Below, in pieces: positions 1 through 7,695 of a DNA stretch of 48,143 nucleotides. The notes below the pieces were generated by a model that was given only the letters and a program-made list of their open reading frames with translations, ran no database searches and had not been told where the DNA came from. How positions within the stretch are numbered: position 1 is the first letter of the stretch; every line of letters begins with the position of its first letter. The stretch covers positions 1 to 48,143 of the forward strand of contig NZ_JADEXY010000012.1 in the NCBI RefSeq assembly GCF_015206885.1, in the 5' to 3' direction. The position numbers and the translations under genes were made by a program. The stretch comes from Microcystis aeruginosa LEGE 91341 (GTDB taxonomy: Bacteria; Cyanobacteriota; Cyanobacteriia; Cyanobacteriales; Microcystaceae).

Positions 1-565
1 GAGATGGGGAGATAGGGAGATGGGGGTTAGGTGTTAGAGAGGTTTGATCGGGCGAGAGAAAAACAATTTATAGCGTTTCCTGTTCGCACGAGGTACATTA
101 TCAATATTGATTTTGATCAAGGTGAAGAATTGTAATTTTTGGCGTTGCTGATTTGAGATATGAATCTTCTCTTGTGGGATTTTTAAAACCTCGACCCAAA
201 CTAACTTTTGGATACGATGCACAGTTGGCATTCATAACTTGATTCAGCAACGCCTAATTTTTTTTCTCAGAAAAAATCAATTATTGAAAATGTTCCCAAT
301 AGTAGTTTCTATAATGAAGGTTTTTCGTCAAAACATCTTGGGGAATGTAAAAATATATAAAAATATGTAAAGGTATATGAAGATGTGCGGAATGTCGGAT
401 TTAATAAACTGCATAATGTTCACTTTCGCAGCCAAAATAAGAATTTAAGGACAGCGAGAGAGATCGTTGCACGAGGAATTTAGCCCATTGTACAACTTAG
501 TACAACTTTCTTGTCTCAACGCTCCGACCTGCTGCTGTCTGCTTTTACTTATAGTTGCAAAGGCT
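1..565. other. Upstream non-coding region with short G-rich repeats
   Basis: The first 30 bases are short G-rich direct repeats built on GAGATGGG/GAGATAGGG. The stretch 330-400 is very A/T rich with several TATA-like runs and probably holds the promoter of the peptide-export genes that follow, but no clear -35/-10 pair stands out. A 65-codon reading frame on the minus strand (34-231) has no recognisable family and is not called as a gene. Confidence 0.4.
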
Positions 566-1033
566 ATGTCATCAAGCACTGGTAAATATCTATCCCTATC
601 CCAACGTCAGCAACTTCTCGAAATCTTAACAGAACCAAATATCCCCGATATCGATCGCAAACGGATTCAAATCATTCTTTTAGCTGACGAGGGCAAATCC
701 CAGGGCGAGATCCGTAAGCTTCTCGATTGTACTGCTGCCACCGCTAGTAAATGGATACTGATCGCCGAGAGTGGCAAGATCGATCGCTGGCAGAAATACC
801 GCCGCGGTCGCCCGCCAAAAGTTGATCAACCTTACCTCGATCGCCTGAGGGAACTGATTACTAAATCCCCCCGGGATTTCGGCTATTCCTTTAAGCGATG
901 GTCGGGAGTTTGGTTAGCGCGGCATCTAGAGAAAGAATTCGGGGTTGCGCTCACCCCCACCCACATCAATCGCCTCCGCAAACAGCTACAGCCGATCCGC
1001 ATCGTCGATCTTTCTCCTTCAGCCAAAGCTTAA
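566..1033 (+). CDS. Helix-turn-helix protein, transposase-like DNA-binding domain
   Basis: This 155-residue protein has a homeodomain-like helix-turn-helix: a hydrophilic start, the run SLSQRQQLLEIL, then helices around residues 45-75 with the phrase GKSQGEIRKLLDCTAATASK. A second winged-helix-like part contains the GRPPK turn and GYSFKRWSG. This architecture matches the N-terminal DNA-binding half of IS630-type transposases, without a DDE domain. The ATG at 566 was preferred to an in-frame TTG at 467, because the extra residues are cysteine-rich and unlike the family; neither start has a strong ribosome-binding site. The exporter gene begins 7 bases after its stop, so the two are probably co-transcribed, and a regulatory role in the peptide cluster is inferred. 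It could also be a domesticated transposase fragment with no regulatory role. Confidence 0.7.
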   Translation: MSSSTGKYLSLSQRQQLLEILTEPNIPDIDRKRIQIILLADEGKSQGEIRKLLDCTAATASKWILIAESGKIDRWQKYRRGRPPKVDQPYLDRLRELITKSPRDFGYSFKRWSGVWLARHLEKEFGVALTPTHINRLRKQLQPIRIVDLSPSAKA

Positions 1034-1040
1034 AACAACT

Positions 1041-3683
1041 ATGCTCGATACTCACAGCCTCGTCAATCCCTGGCCAGAATTCCTGTCCGAAACCCAGTGG
1101 CGGAGTCTCCAGAAAACAGCGATCGCTATCTCTCCCGAAGCGGGTACCTTGTCCCTACAGCCCGGATTATACCTAGTCGTTCGCGGCAAAGTTCGGATAG
1201 CGAACTCGCAGCAAAAAGAGATGATCGCACTCAAAACCGACGAATTTTTCGGAGAATTCACCCTCTTTCCCCGATCAGGTTTTCTGCTCTTCGGCGTAGC
1301 TCAGAGACCACCCTACTCGGTTCGAGTCTCCGCAAAGGCGGAACTACTTCTTATCCCCGAGTCCGCGCTGAGGCCGATCCTGAAAAAACACCCCGCCCTG
1401 AAAAAAACATTACTGCAACGGGCGCGGGAAATTGAGCAACTTCTTGGGATGAAGGCAGAAGAAACGGACAAAAAAAGCGCTCGAGCCTATTTTCCCTCTC
1501 CAGCGCGGCGGTTAGGTCACTGGATCGGGCAATCCCTCCGCCGTTATCCCTTCTTCGAGCAACAGTCCGCCTCCGATTGCGGGGCGGCCAGTTTAGTCAT
1601 GATCGCCCGTTATTGGGGCAAAAGAATCAGCGTCAACCGTTTGCGGGAAATGGCCAACGTCAACCGCGACGGAGCATCCCTGAAGGGACTGATCACTGCG
1701 GCGGAAAATATCGGCCTCTCCACCCGTCCGGTGAAAGCGACTCTAGAGGGATTAGGGAAACAGCCCCTACCGGCGATCGCTCACTGGGAAGGCAAACACT
1801 TCGTTGTGATCTGGAAAATTACCCCCAAACAGGTGATTATTGGCGATCCAGCGATCGGGCAATTAACCCTAAGTCGTGCCGAATTCGCCAGTAAATGGAC
1901 GGGATTCACCCTTCTGCTCCAACCGAACCAGAAATTCCGGGACACAAAAGAGGATAAAACCTCTCTCTGGCAGTTTTATCGCTTACTCGAACCCCATTGG
2001 TTCGTACTGCTGGAAATTTTCGTCGCCTCGCTTTTTATCCAAATATTCGGCTTAATTACGCCGATTTTCACCCAGTTAATCCTCGATCGAGTAATCGTCC
2101 AGGGGTCGTTAACCACCCTTTGGGCGATGGGGATCGGTGCGCTAATTTTCGGGGTTTTTCGGGTGGCAATTACTGGTTTACGCGCCTATCTCCTCGATCA
2201 TACTGCTAATCGCATCGATACGGCATTAATCACTGGTTTTATCCGCCATACCCTCAGCCTTCCCCTCGGTTATTTCGAGTCCCGCTATGTGGGCGATATT
2301 GTTTCCCGCGTCGGGGAAAATCGCAAGATCCAGCGTTTTCTCTCTGGGGAAGCTCTCTCGATTTTACTTGACTTATTAACGGTTTTCGTTTATGTGGCGG
2401 TGATGTTCCGCTATAGCTGGCAATTAGCCCTCATCAGTTTAGCGATCGTGCCACCGTTCTTTCTGCTGGCGTTAATTTCTACCCCTTTTCTCCAGCGAAT
2501 ATCCCGGGATATTTTTCAGGCAATCGCTAAGGAAAGCAGTTACCTGATCGAGATTTTAACCGGTATTCGTACCGTCAAATCTACCGCCACAGAGCGATCA
2601 ACCCGTTGGCACTGGGAAGACCTTTTCTCGGTGGAGGTCAAGAAAAATTTCTCCGGGCAGATTATCGGCAATAATCTCCAAATCGTCAGTAATCTCATCG
2701 AATCTTTGGCGACGACGGGTTTACTCTGTTTCGGTGCCTATCTGGTAATTCAAAATCAATTATCGATCGGACAACTGATCGCCTTTAATATGCTTTTTGC
2801 CCAGATCATCGCGCCTTTTCAACGCTTAACCGTTCTCTGGACGCAATTTCAAGAAGTCAATATCGCCGTCGAGCGCATTAACGATGTACTGGACGCGAAA
2901 CCGGAGGAGAATTTAGAGGAACTTTCTCGGCAGTTTCTCCCGGAATTAAAGGGACATATTCGCTTTGAAAGTGTCACCTTTCGCTACCACACCGACAGCG
3001 ATCGCAATGTGTTAGAAAACCTCAGTTTTGAGATTTTACCCGGTCAAACCGTTGCCATCGTCGGTCGGAGCGGTTCGGGAAAAACCACGATCTCGAAATT
3101 GCTGATCGGCCTCTATCCCCCCACCGACGGCAAAATCTCGATCGACGGTTACGATCTGAGTACGATCGCCCTCAGTTCCCTCCGGCAACAGGTGGGAGTC
3201 GTCGATCAAGATACCTTTCTCTTCGGTTCCACGATTCGGGAAAATATCAGTTTAGGTCATCCCGATCGCCCCCTAGAAAATGTAGTGGTCGCGGCGAAAT
3301 TAGCGGGAATTCATGAGTTTATTCAATCACTGCCCATGGGGTACGAAACTCAAATCGGCGAGGGTGGAGGGCTACTTTCCGGGGGACAGAGACAACGGAT
3401 CGCCATCGCTCGATCGCTGATGGGAGAACCGCGGTTATTAATCCTAGATGAAGCCACTTCCCACCTCGATACCGAATCGGAACGGATTATTCAAACAAAT
3501 CTCCAGAAAATTCGCCAGAATCGCACGATGGTGATTATCGCCCATCGCCTCTCTACGGTGCGGAACGCGGATTGTATTCTCGTTCTTGATCGAGGGGTAT
3601 TAGTCGATAGTGGAACCCACGAAGAATTAATGGCCCGTCCTGGGATTTACCGTAATTTGAACTCTAATCAATTGAGTGAATAA
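1041..3683 (+). CDS. Peptidase-containing ABC exporter (HetC/SunT-like, C39 domain)
   Basis: This 880-residue protein should sit in the inner membrane, cut leader peptides after a double glycine and export the core. Residues 1-135 resemble a cyclic-nucleotide-binding-like (CRP effector) fold, as in HetC. A C39 peptidase follows at about 168-300, with catalytic Cys180 in the SASDCGAAS motif, His253 in KHFVV and Asp269 in IGDPA, all intact. The transmembrane block covers about 330-600. The nucleotide-binding domain has Walker A GRSGSGKTT (from 675), signature LSGGQRQR (from 779), Walker B LLILDEATS and an H-loop AHRLST. The longer open frame from 945 overlaps the HTH gene, so the ATG at 1041 was chosen. 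The next gene starts 2 bases after the stop. The nearby double-glycine peptides at 5949-7908 are the expected substrates; this pairing is inferred from context. Confidence 0.93.
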   Translation: MLDTHSLVNPWPEFLSETQWRSLQKTAIAISPEAGTLSLQPGLYLVVRGKVRIANSQQKEMIALKTDEFFGEFTLFPRSGFLLFGVAQRPPYSVRVSAKAELLLIPESALRPILKKHPALKKTLLQRAREIEQLLGMKAEETDKKSARAYFPSPARRLGHWIGQSLRRYPFFEQQSASDCGAASLVMIARYWGKRISVNRLREMANVNRDGASLKGLITAAENIGLSTRPVKATLEGLGKQPLPAIAHWEGKHFVVIWKITPKQVIIGDPAIGQLTLSRAEFASKWTGFTLLLQPNQKFRDTKEDKTSLWQFYRLLEPHWFVLLEIFVASLFIQIFGLITPIFTQLILDRVIVQGSLTTLWAMGIGALIFGVFRVAITGLRAYLLDHTANRIDTALITGFIRHTLSLPLGYFESRYVGDIVSRVGENRKIQRFLSGEALSILLDLLTVFVYVAVMFRYSWQLALISLAIVPPFFLLALISTPFLQRISRDIFQAIAKESSYLIEILTGIRTVKSTATERSTRWHWEDLFSVEVKKNFSGQIIGNNLQIVSNLIESLATTGLLCFGAYLVIQNQLSIGQLIAFNMLFAQIIAPFQRLTVLWTQFQEVNIAVERINDVLDAKPEENLEELSRQFLPELKGHIRFESVTFRYHTDSDRNVLENLSFEILPGQTVAIVGRSGSGKTTISKLLIGLYPPTDGKISIDGYDLSTIALSSLRQQVGVVDQDTFLFGSTIRENISLGHPDRPLENVVVAAKLAGIHEFIQSLPMGYETQIGEGGGLLSGGQRQRIAIARSLMGEPRLLILDEATSHLDTESERIIQTNLQKIRQNRTMVIIAHRLSTVRNADCILVLDRGVLVDSGTHEELMARPGIYRNLNSNQLSE

Positions 3684-3685
3684 CT

Positions 3686-5140
3686 ATGACCACCAATCTA
3701 GACAGAGAGCGTGATAACTGGTCTTTCCAGACCAAGGAATTGATCGATACTTTACCCCTACCTTGGACACGGGGTTTACTCTATTTTCTGATTATTTTCG
3801 TCTCGATCATTCTCCCCTGGGCGATATTCTCAAAAGTCGATGAAACGGGTGTCGGTCCAGGAAAACTGGAACCCCAAGGGGAAACAGTCAAACTCGATGC
3901 AATCACCGCAGGAGAAGTGGAAAAAATCTATGTCCGTGAAGGCCAAGAGGTGAAAGCAGGACAACCGATTTTAACCCTAGATTCCTCATTAATCGGCAAG
4001 GAAATACAACAAATCGAGGAGAAAATAGAAGGACAAAAAAGCCGTCTTTCCCAACAGAAACTGGTCAAAAGTCAGTTAGAGATTTCTTTAACCACCCAAA
4101 GCCAACAAAATCGCGCGGCAGCAGCGGAAAAAGAAGCCTCGATCGAACAAGCGCGGGAGAATGTGGACGCATTAATCAAGAAGGCCAAAATATCCCTAGA
4201 AGAACAACAAGCGCGAGTCAATCAAGCGAAAACCGCCCTCGCACAAAGTCAGACTGATTATCCGATTCTAAAAAGTCGTTATCAAACGGCTTTAAAAGAA
4301 GTCGATCGCTACCGAAAAGCGTGGGAGGATGGCGCGATATCGGAGGTACAATTCATCGAGCGCGAGGACAATGCCAAGGAACGCCAACAACTCTACGAGC
4401 GGGGAAAAGCGGAGGTAAAAGAAAATCAACATAAACTAGCGGAATTAGAAAGCACCTACCGTCAGACGAGTCAACAAACGAGCGCCGATATCGCCCAAGC
4501 GCGTCTGCAATTACAGGAGCGGCAGCGGGGTTATCAAAGTCTCCGCCATTCCAACGAGTTGGCACTCTTAAGGGTACAGGAGCAGATTAACAATCTAGAC
4601 ACGGAGATCGCAACACTGGCATCGGAAATCGCCCAAAGCGAGAGCCAACGGCAAGCGCTCCAAATCCAACTAAGTCAGAGGGTTTTAAAGGCGAATACCG
4701 ACGGCACAATCTTTTCATTACCGATTAAACGCGCGGGTGCGGTGGTGCAGTCGGGAACGCGGGTTGCGGAGATAGCACCGAAGGGATCGCGGTTTATTCT
4801 CAAGGCAGAAATGCCCACGGATCAAAGTCAATTTCTCCGCGCCGGTATGCCGATAAAAGTCAAGTTCGATGCCTATCCTTTTCAGGATTACGGCATTATC
4901 GGCGGCAAGATCACCAAGAAATCACCGACGGCGATCGAAAAGGAAACACCAAACGGAAAAATTAACGTTTTCGAGCTAGAAATTCAACTCGATCGCTCCT
5001 GTATTCAAAAGGGAAATCAATGTATTCCCCTCAATCCGGGAGATACGGCTACCGCAGAAGCGATCGTTCGTCAGCGTCGGGTGATCGATTACATCCTCGA
5101 TCCCTTTAAGGATCTACAAAAAGATGGGTTAAAACTGTAG
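3686..5140 (+). CDS. HlyD-family periplasmic adaptor
   Basis: This 484-residue membrane fusion protein should bridge the ABC exporter to an outer-membrane channel. It has a short cytoplasmic N-terminus and one membrane segment at about residues 30-50 (LLYFLIIFVSIILPWAIF). A biotinyl-lipoyl-like half site follows (GEVEKIYVREGQEVKAGQPILTL is the conserved pattern), then a long glutamine/glutamate-rich coiled coil at about 105-330. The second lipoyl half (LKANTDGTIFSLPI) and a beta-barrel end with DYGIIGGKI close the protein. It starts 2 bases after the exporter stop, so the two are almost certainly translated from one mRNA. No TolC-like outer-membrane gene is present in the window. Confidence 0.92.
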   Translation: MTTNLDRERDNWSFQTKELIDTLPLPWTRGLLYFLIIFVSIILPWAIFSKVDETGVGPGKLEPQGETVKLDAITAGEVEKIYVREGQEVKAGQPILTLDSSLIGKEIQQIEEKIEGQKSRLSQQKLVKSQLEISLTTQSQQNRAAAAEKEASIEQARENVDALIKKAKISLEEQQARVNQAKTALAQSQTDYPILKSRYQTALKEVDRYRKAWEDGAISEVQFIEREDNAKERQQLYERGKAEVKENQHKLAELESTYRQTSQQTSADIAQARLQLQERQRGYQSLRHSNELALLRVQEQINNLDTEIATLASEIAQSESQRQALQIQLSQRVLKANTDGTIFSLPIKRAGAVVQSGTRVAEIAPKGSRFILKAEMPTDQSQFLRAGMPIKVKFDAYPFQDYGIIGGKITKKSPTAIEKETPNGKINVFELEIQLDRSCIQKGNQCIPLNPGDTATAEAIVRQRRVIDYILDPFKDLQKDGLKL

Positions 5141-5159
5141 TTTTTTTTCAGGAGTCATT

Positions 5160-5894
5160 ATGTCCCATAGTATCACCATCACCAATCAAGACCTTATCCA
5201 ACAGCTTAAGCTATCGGGGAAAGTTCCCGAAATGGTCGAGGGAATTATCGGTCGGAAAATCATCACCGAAACCGCCACGGCAGCGGGGATTAAAAACACG
5301 ACTACTGAGTTACAACAGGCGGCCGATCAATTCCGTCTCGCCAAAGAATTACATAACGCCAAAGATACATGGAATTGGTTGGAAAAACAGGGCTTATCCC
5401 TAGATGATTTCGAGGAGATCGTTCAATTCAGTTTACTATCGGGTAAATTAGCCGAACATCTTTTCGCAGACAAAATTGAATCCTATTTTGTGGAACACCA
5501 GCTAGATTATACCGGTGCGGTGATCTATGAGGTAGTGTTAGCAGATCAGGCGATGGCGGAGGAGTTGTATGAATCGATTCAGGAGGAGGAAATCAGCTTT
5601 CAGGAAGTAGCGCATCGCTATATCGAGGATGTGGAATTACGACGCAAGGGAGGTTATCGCGGTACTGTTTCTCGTAAGGATTTACGACCGAATCTTTCCG
5701 CCGCAATTTTCGCATCGGATTCTTCTCGATTGTTGAAGCCGCTGCAAGGCGATCGGGGTTTTCACCTGATTTTCGTCGAGGAAATCCTTAAGCCAAAATT
5801 AACCGAGGAGTTGGCTGTGAAAATCGGGGTCGATTTGTTTAACGGTTGGATAAAAGAGAAAATTCAGGAAATAGAATACGAGTTAAGTAATTAA
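5160..5894 (+). CDS. Peptidylprolyl isomerase, PpiC/SurA type
   Basis: This 244-residue protein has an N-terminal SurA-like helical part (residues 1-110) and a parvulin/rotamase domain at about 115-215, visible as IQEEEISFQEVAHRYI, GGYRGTVSRKDLRPNLSAAIF and the closing FHLIFVEEI. No signal peptide is visible, so it may act in the cytoplasm or be exported unconventionally. It follows the adaptor by 19 bases, with GGAG upstream of the ATG. Parvulins beside exporter/adaptor pairs are common in cyanobacterial peptide clusters, so a role in folding or handing over a proline-containing peptide is plausible. That role is inferred. The cores here contain Trp-Pro-Pro and Tyr-Gly-x-Pro, which would make sense of a prolyl isomerase. 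Confidence 0.85.
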   Translation: MSHSITITNQDLIQQLKLSGKVPEMVEGIIGRKIITETATAAGIKNTTTELQQAADQFRLAKELHNAKDTWNWLEKQGLSLDDFEEIVQFSLLSGKLAEHLFADKIESYFVEHQLDYTGAVIYEVVLADQAMAEELYESIQEEEISFQEVAHRYIEDVELRRKGGYRGTVSRKDLRPNLSAAIFASDSSRLLKPLQGDRGFHLIFVEEILKPKLTEELAVKIGVDLFNGWIKEKIQEIEYELSN

Positions 5895-5902
5895 TCGTGG
5901 AC

Positions 5903-5923
5903 GGGGTGGGCATTGCTCACCCC
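5903..5923. terminator. Hairpin between convergent genes
   Basis: A nine-pair stem (GGGGTGGGC / GCTCACCCC, one G-T wobble) closes a three-base loop (ATT) 8 bases after the isomerase stop. The stem is symmetric and could serve both this operon and the convergent small peptide gene. There is no good T tract, so it may equally be a dispersed hairpin repeat; a near twin lies at 29190-29206. Confidence 0.5.
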
Positions 5924-5948
5924 GCCCCTTAATTATTCTAAAACACTA

Positions 5949-6188
5949 TTAATAGAGTGCAACGTTAGAGTCTAACGAAAAACCGCCACCACCACCGCCG
6001 CCGCCACCGGTGGGAATAGAAACAGATATATTGGTCGGACCGCCTTGTGAAGCTCGACCGATACCGTATCCAACTACGAAAGCGGCGATAACCCATCCAA
6101 AAAAACCACCTCGCATTCCGACTTCTTCATTCGTTAGGTTTCTTAATTCATCGGTCGTTTGTAAATCATTGACTTTGATGTTAGCCAT
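5949..6188 (-). CDS. Double-glycine leader peptide with polyglycine core
   Basis: This 79-residue peptide has a leader of 28 residues ending at Arg-Gly-Gly, with the helical, acidic stretch LRNLTNEEVG before the cut that is typical of C39 substrates. The predicted core is 51 residues. It has a hydrophobic helix with small-residue spacing (FFGWVIAAFVVGYGIGRAS), then a Ser/Pro linker, nine glycines in a row, and a short tail FSLDSNVALY. The start MANIKVNDLQ closely parallels MAKIHISDLQ of the precursor at 7046, so both probably share a recognition sequence. The core has one Gly-Tyr-Gly, which could in principle be read as an X-Tyr-Gly splice site, but the flanks differ from the other precursors. 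No immunity gene is obvious. It is likely a bacteriocin-like or RiPP precursor exported by the C39 transporter. Confidence 0.75.
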   Translation of the reverse strand: MANIKVNDLQTTDELRNLTNEEVGMRGGFFGWVIAAFVVGYGIGRASQGGPTNISVSIPTGGGGGGGGGFSLDSNVALY

Positions 6189-6584
6189 AATCGATTGATC
6201 TCATGTTTGAGGTTGACTAAACAAAATCATCCACGATACACATTCAAAACGCAAATATATTTTGAAACTTAATTAACTTATTTTTGTCTCGAATTTGATC
6301 GGCAAGAATACTGCGATCAGTTGTGCTTTAAGGTTATTCTCTCAAAAATGTAGAATAACCTAGATTATATTTTTTGAACTTAAATTATCTTTTTATGTTC
6401 AATTAGTCTTTAAAAATATCTTGTTTTTTCTTGCAAGGTTCCATAGTATTAAATTCAGAGAAGTAGCTGGACAAGCCTGACAACTCTTGCCAAGACTTTT
6501 CTATTTATAGAGTCAATTACGATCGCGAGCGTGTTCCCTAACCAATTCGCTCGTAATTATCCATTGAACAAGCGGATAAAACTG
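6189..6584. promoter_or_regulatory. Divergent promoter region between peptide genes
   Basis: This 396-base A/T-rich stretch separates the minus-strand peptide from the cysteine-rich protein gene, so promoters in both directions must lie here. The only clear structure is the inverted repeat at 6331-6361. No confident -35/-10 pair was recognised. Confidence 0.5.
6331..6361. promoter_or_regulatory. Perfect 10-bp inverted repeat, possible operator
   Basis: AGGTTATTCT at 6331-6340 is repeated as its exact reverse complement AGAATAACCT at 6352-6361, with 11 bases between. It sits midway in the divergent intergenic region, which suits a regulator binding site. The T-rich run that follows would also allow a weak terminator reading. 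Confidence 0.45.
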
Positions 6585-7019
6585 ATGAAATCTCTTCCGC
6601 ACCAGACACCTACCCTTTGCCCTAGCGCACGAGAAAATTCCCCGGATAGCGTAATTTTCGGGATCGCGGCGGGAACCGTCGAGGAACCCCGCGTCGCCTA
6701 TCTCCCGGAAATCCAACCCGTCACCGCAGAAATTCTCGCACTCGCTCAACCCGTCACCCCCACCGAAGTCTTCCGCTTCGCCGCCTCCTGCGCGGAAAAA
6801 GAATGCGTTCATTTCGATGGGAAAGATTGTCGCCTTGCACGTCGGGTGGCACAGGGACTCGCAGAAGTAACCGATATCCTTCCCCCCTGTCGAATCCGGC
6901 AAAACTGTCGCTGGTGGTTACAGGAAGGAAAAGCCGCCTGTCTGCGCTGTCCGCAGGTTGTCACTGACAACTATAATCCTTCCGAAACTTTCGTGAAGGT
7001 TGCCGAACCCGAATCTTAA
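6585..7019 (+). CDS. Cysteine-rich protein of unknown function (eight Cys)
   Basis: This 144-residue cytoplasmic protein has cysteines at 12, 69, 74, 82, 102, 108, 119 and 122. The block from 69 to 122 (CAEKEC, a GKDC turn, PPCRIRQNCRWW and ACLRCP) looks like a metal or Fe-S site, and the last pair is a CxxC-like motif. Homologues in cyanobacteria are sometimes labelled nitrogen-fixation protein, but I see no nif gene near it and do not support that name. The ATG at 6585 was chosen over an upstream GTG at 6531. It begins the right-hand half of the peptide cluster, 26 bases before the first precursor. A role in electron transfer to, or assembly of, the radical SAM enzyme is a guess from position. 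Confidence 0.7.
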   Translation: MKSLPHQTPTLCPSARENSPDSVIFGIAAGTVEEPRVAYLPEIQPVTAEILALAQPVTPTEVFRFAASCAEKECVHFDGKDCRLARRVAQGLAEVTDILPPCRIRQNCRWWLQEGKAACLRCPQVVTDNYNPSETFVKVAEPES

Positions 7020-7045
7020 CCCTATTAAATAGGAGTCTAATTACC

Positions 7046-7237
7046 ATGGCTAAAATTCATATTTCCGATCTACAGGTGAACTCTTTTCAAGAATCTCTTG
7101 AAACTGCGATCAATCGCGCGATCGAGACTCGAAACATTCAAGGCGGTATATTATCGTCATCAACAAGACTGGGAATAATAAATTGGCCTCCCATCACTCT
7201 CGGAATTATCTACAGCCCGACCGCGGATTTATCTTGA
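7046..7237 (+). CDS. RiPP precursor 1, double-glycine leader, degenerate splice motif
   Basis: This 63-residue peptide has a strong Shine-Dalgarno (TAGGAG) before the ATG. The leader is residues 1-34, ending Gln-Gly-Gly; it opens MAKIHISDLQ like the minus-strand peptide at 5949. The 29-residue core contains NWPPITLGIIYSP. Trp-Pro-Pro-Ile is shared with precursor 2, and Ile-Tyr-Ser-Pro lines up with Ile-Tyr-Gly-Ser-Pro of precursor 3 but without the glycine. If the partner enzyme needs X-Tyr-Gly, this core would not be spliced. It could be a decayed copy, a substrate for another modification, or a plain exported peptide. Confidence 0.75.
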   Translation: MAKIHISDLQVNSFQESLETAINRAIETRNIQGGILSSSTRLGIINWPPITLGIIYSPTADLS

Positions 7238-7277
7238 CGCTTGTTGTCTTTTATCAAATTCTAACAGGAGTTAACTT

Positions 7278-7583
7278 ATGGCTCTCGAACAAGTTCACGC
7301 TTTTTATCAAAAAGTCGCTTCCGATCAGTCCTTCCGTTCCCGAATCCAATCGGTGAATAGCAAAGAAGAATGCAGCGAGATCGTCAAAGCTGCGGGGTTC
7401 GATTTCACACCACAGGAATTCGAGGAATACACCACGCGACTTCTAGAATCCGATCGCCCCGATGAAGAAATTAAAGATTTAAGCGAGGAAGATTTAGCGG
7501 CGGTCGCAGGTGGATTTATCAGCGGTTTTCGGTGGCCCCCCATAATGTTGTATGGTGGGCCAGCAAATCGCGATCTACTATAG
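7278..7583 (+). CDS. RiPP precursor 2, Nif11-type leader, X-Tyr-Gly core
   Basis: This 101-residue precursor has a 79-residue Nif11-type leader (VHAFYQKVASDQSFRSRI, then a Cys-containing turn) and ends with the classic IKDLSEEDLAAVAGG double-glycine site. The 22-residue core includes FRWPPIMLYGGPAN. Leu-Tyr-Gly is the tripeptide form cut by PlpX-type radical SAM spliceases, which remove tyramine and join the flanks as an alpha-keto-beta-amino amide. AGGAG lies 7 bases before the ATG. The reading frame ends in TAG at 7581, but the same frame stays open for 19 more codons that hold a second splice-like unit, described separately. The splicing is inferred from motif and neighbouring enzyme. Confidence 0.88.
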   Translation: MALEQVHAFYQKVASDQSFRSRIQSVNSKEECSEIVKAAGFDFTPQEFEEYTTRLLESDRPDEEIKDLSEEDLAAVAGGFISGFRWPPIMLYGGPANRDLL

Positions 7584-7643
7584 GACGACAGAATCGTTCG
7601 ACCGATGTACGGATTACCGGCAGATCGTTTCGTGGATTTCTAA
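7584..7643 (+). pseudogene. In-frame second core unit behind a TAG stop
   Basis: In the frame of precursor 2, the 19 codons after its TAG read DDRIVRPMYGLPADRFVDF and end in TAA at 7641. The piece has Met-Tyr-Gly followed by x-Pro-x-x-Arg, the same pattern as YGGPANR in precursor 2 and YGSPYLR in precursor 3. It has no leader or start of its own. It is best read as the second core repeat of an originally longer precursor, cut off by a nonsense change. Occasional read-through of TAG is an alternative that the sequence cannot decide. Confidence 0.7.
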
Positions 7644-7695
7644 TTCCAACCGACTCATAAATTTTATCGAGTATTAAACTTGTAAGGAGCTAATT

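Noticed and set aside
34-231. 65-codon minus-strand frame
   Set aside because: No family, no ribosome-binding site, lies in repeat-flanked A/T-rich DNA.
4353-4565. 70-codon frame antisense to the HlyD coiled coil
   Set aside because: Shadow of the Gln/Glu repeat region.
6513-6902. 129-codon frame antisense to the cysteine-rich protein
   Set aside because: Gly-rich translation typical of the reverse of a G/C-rich gene; no start signals.
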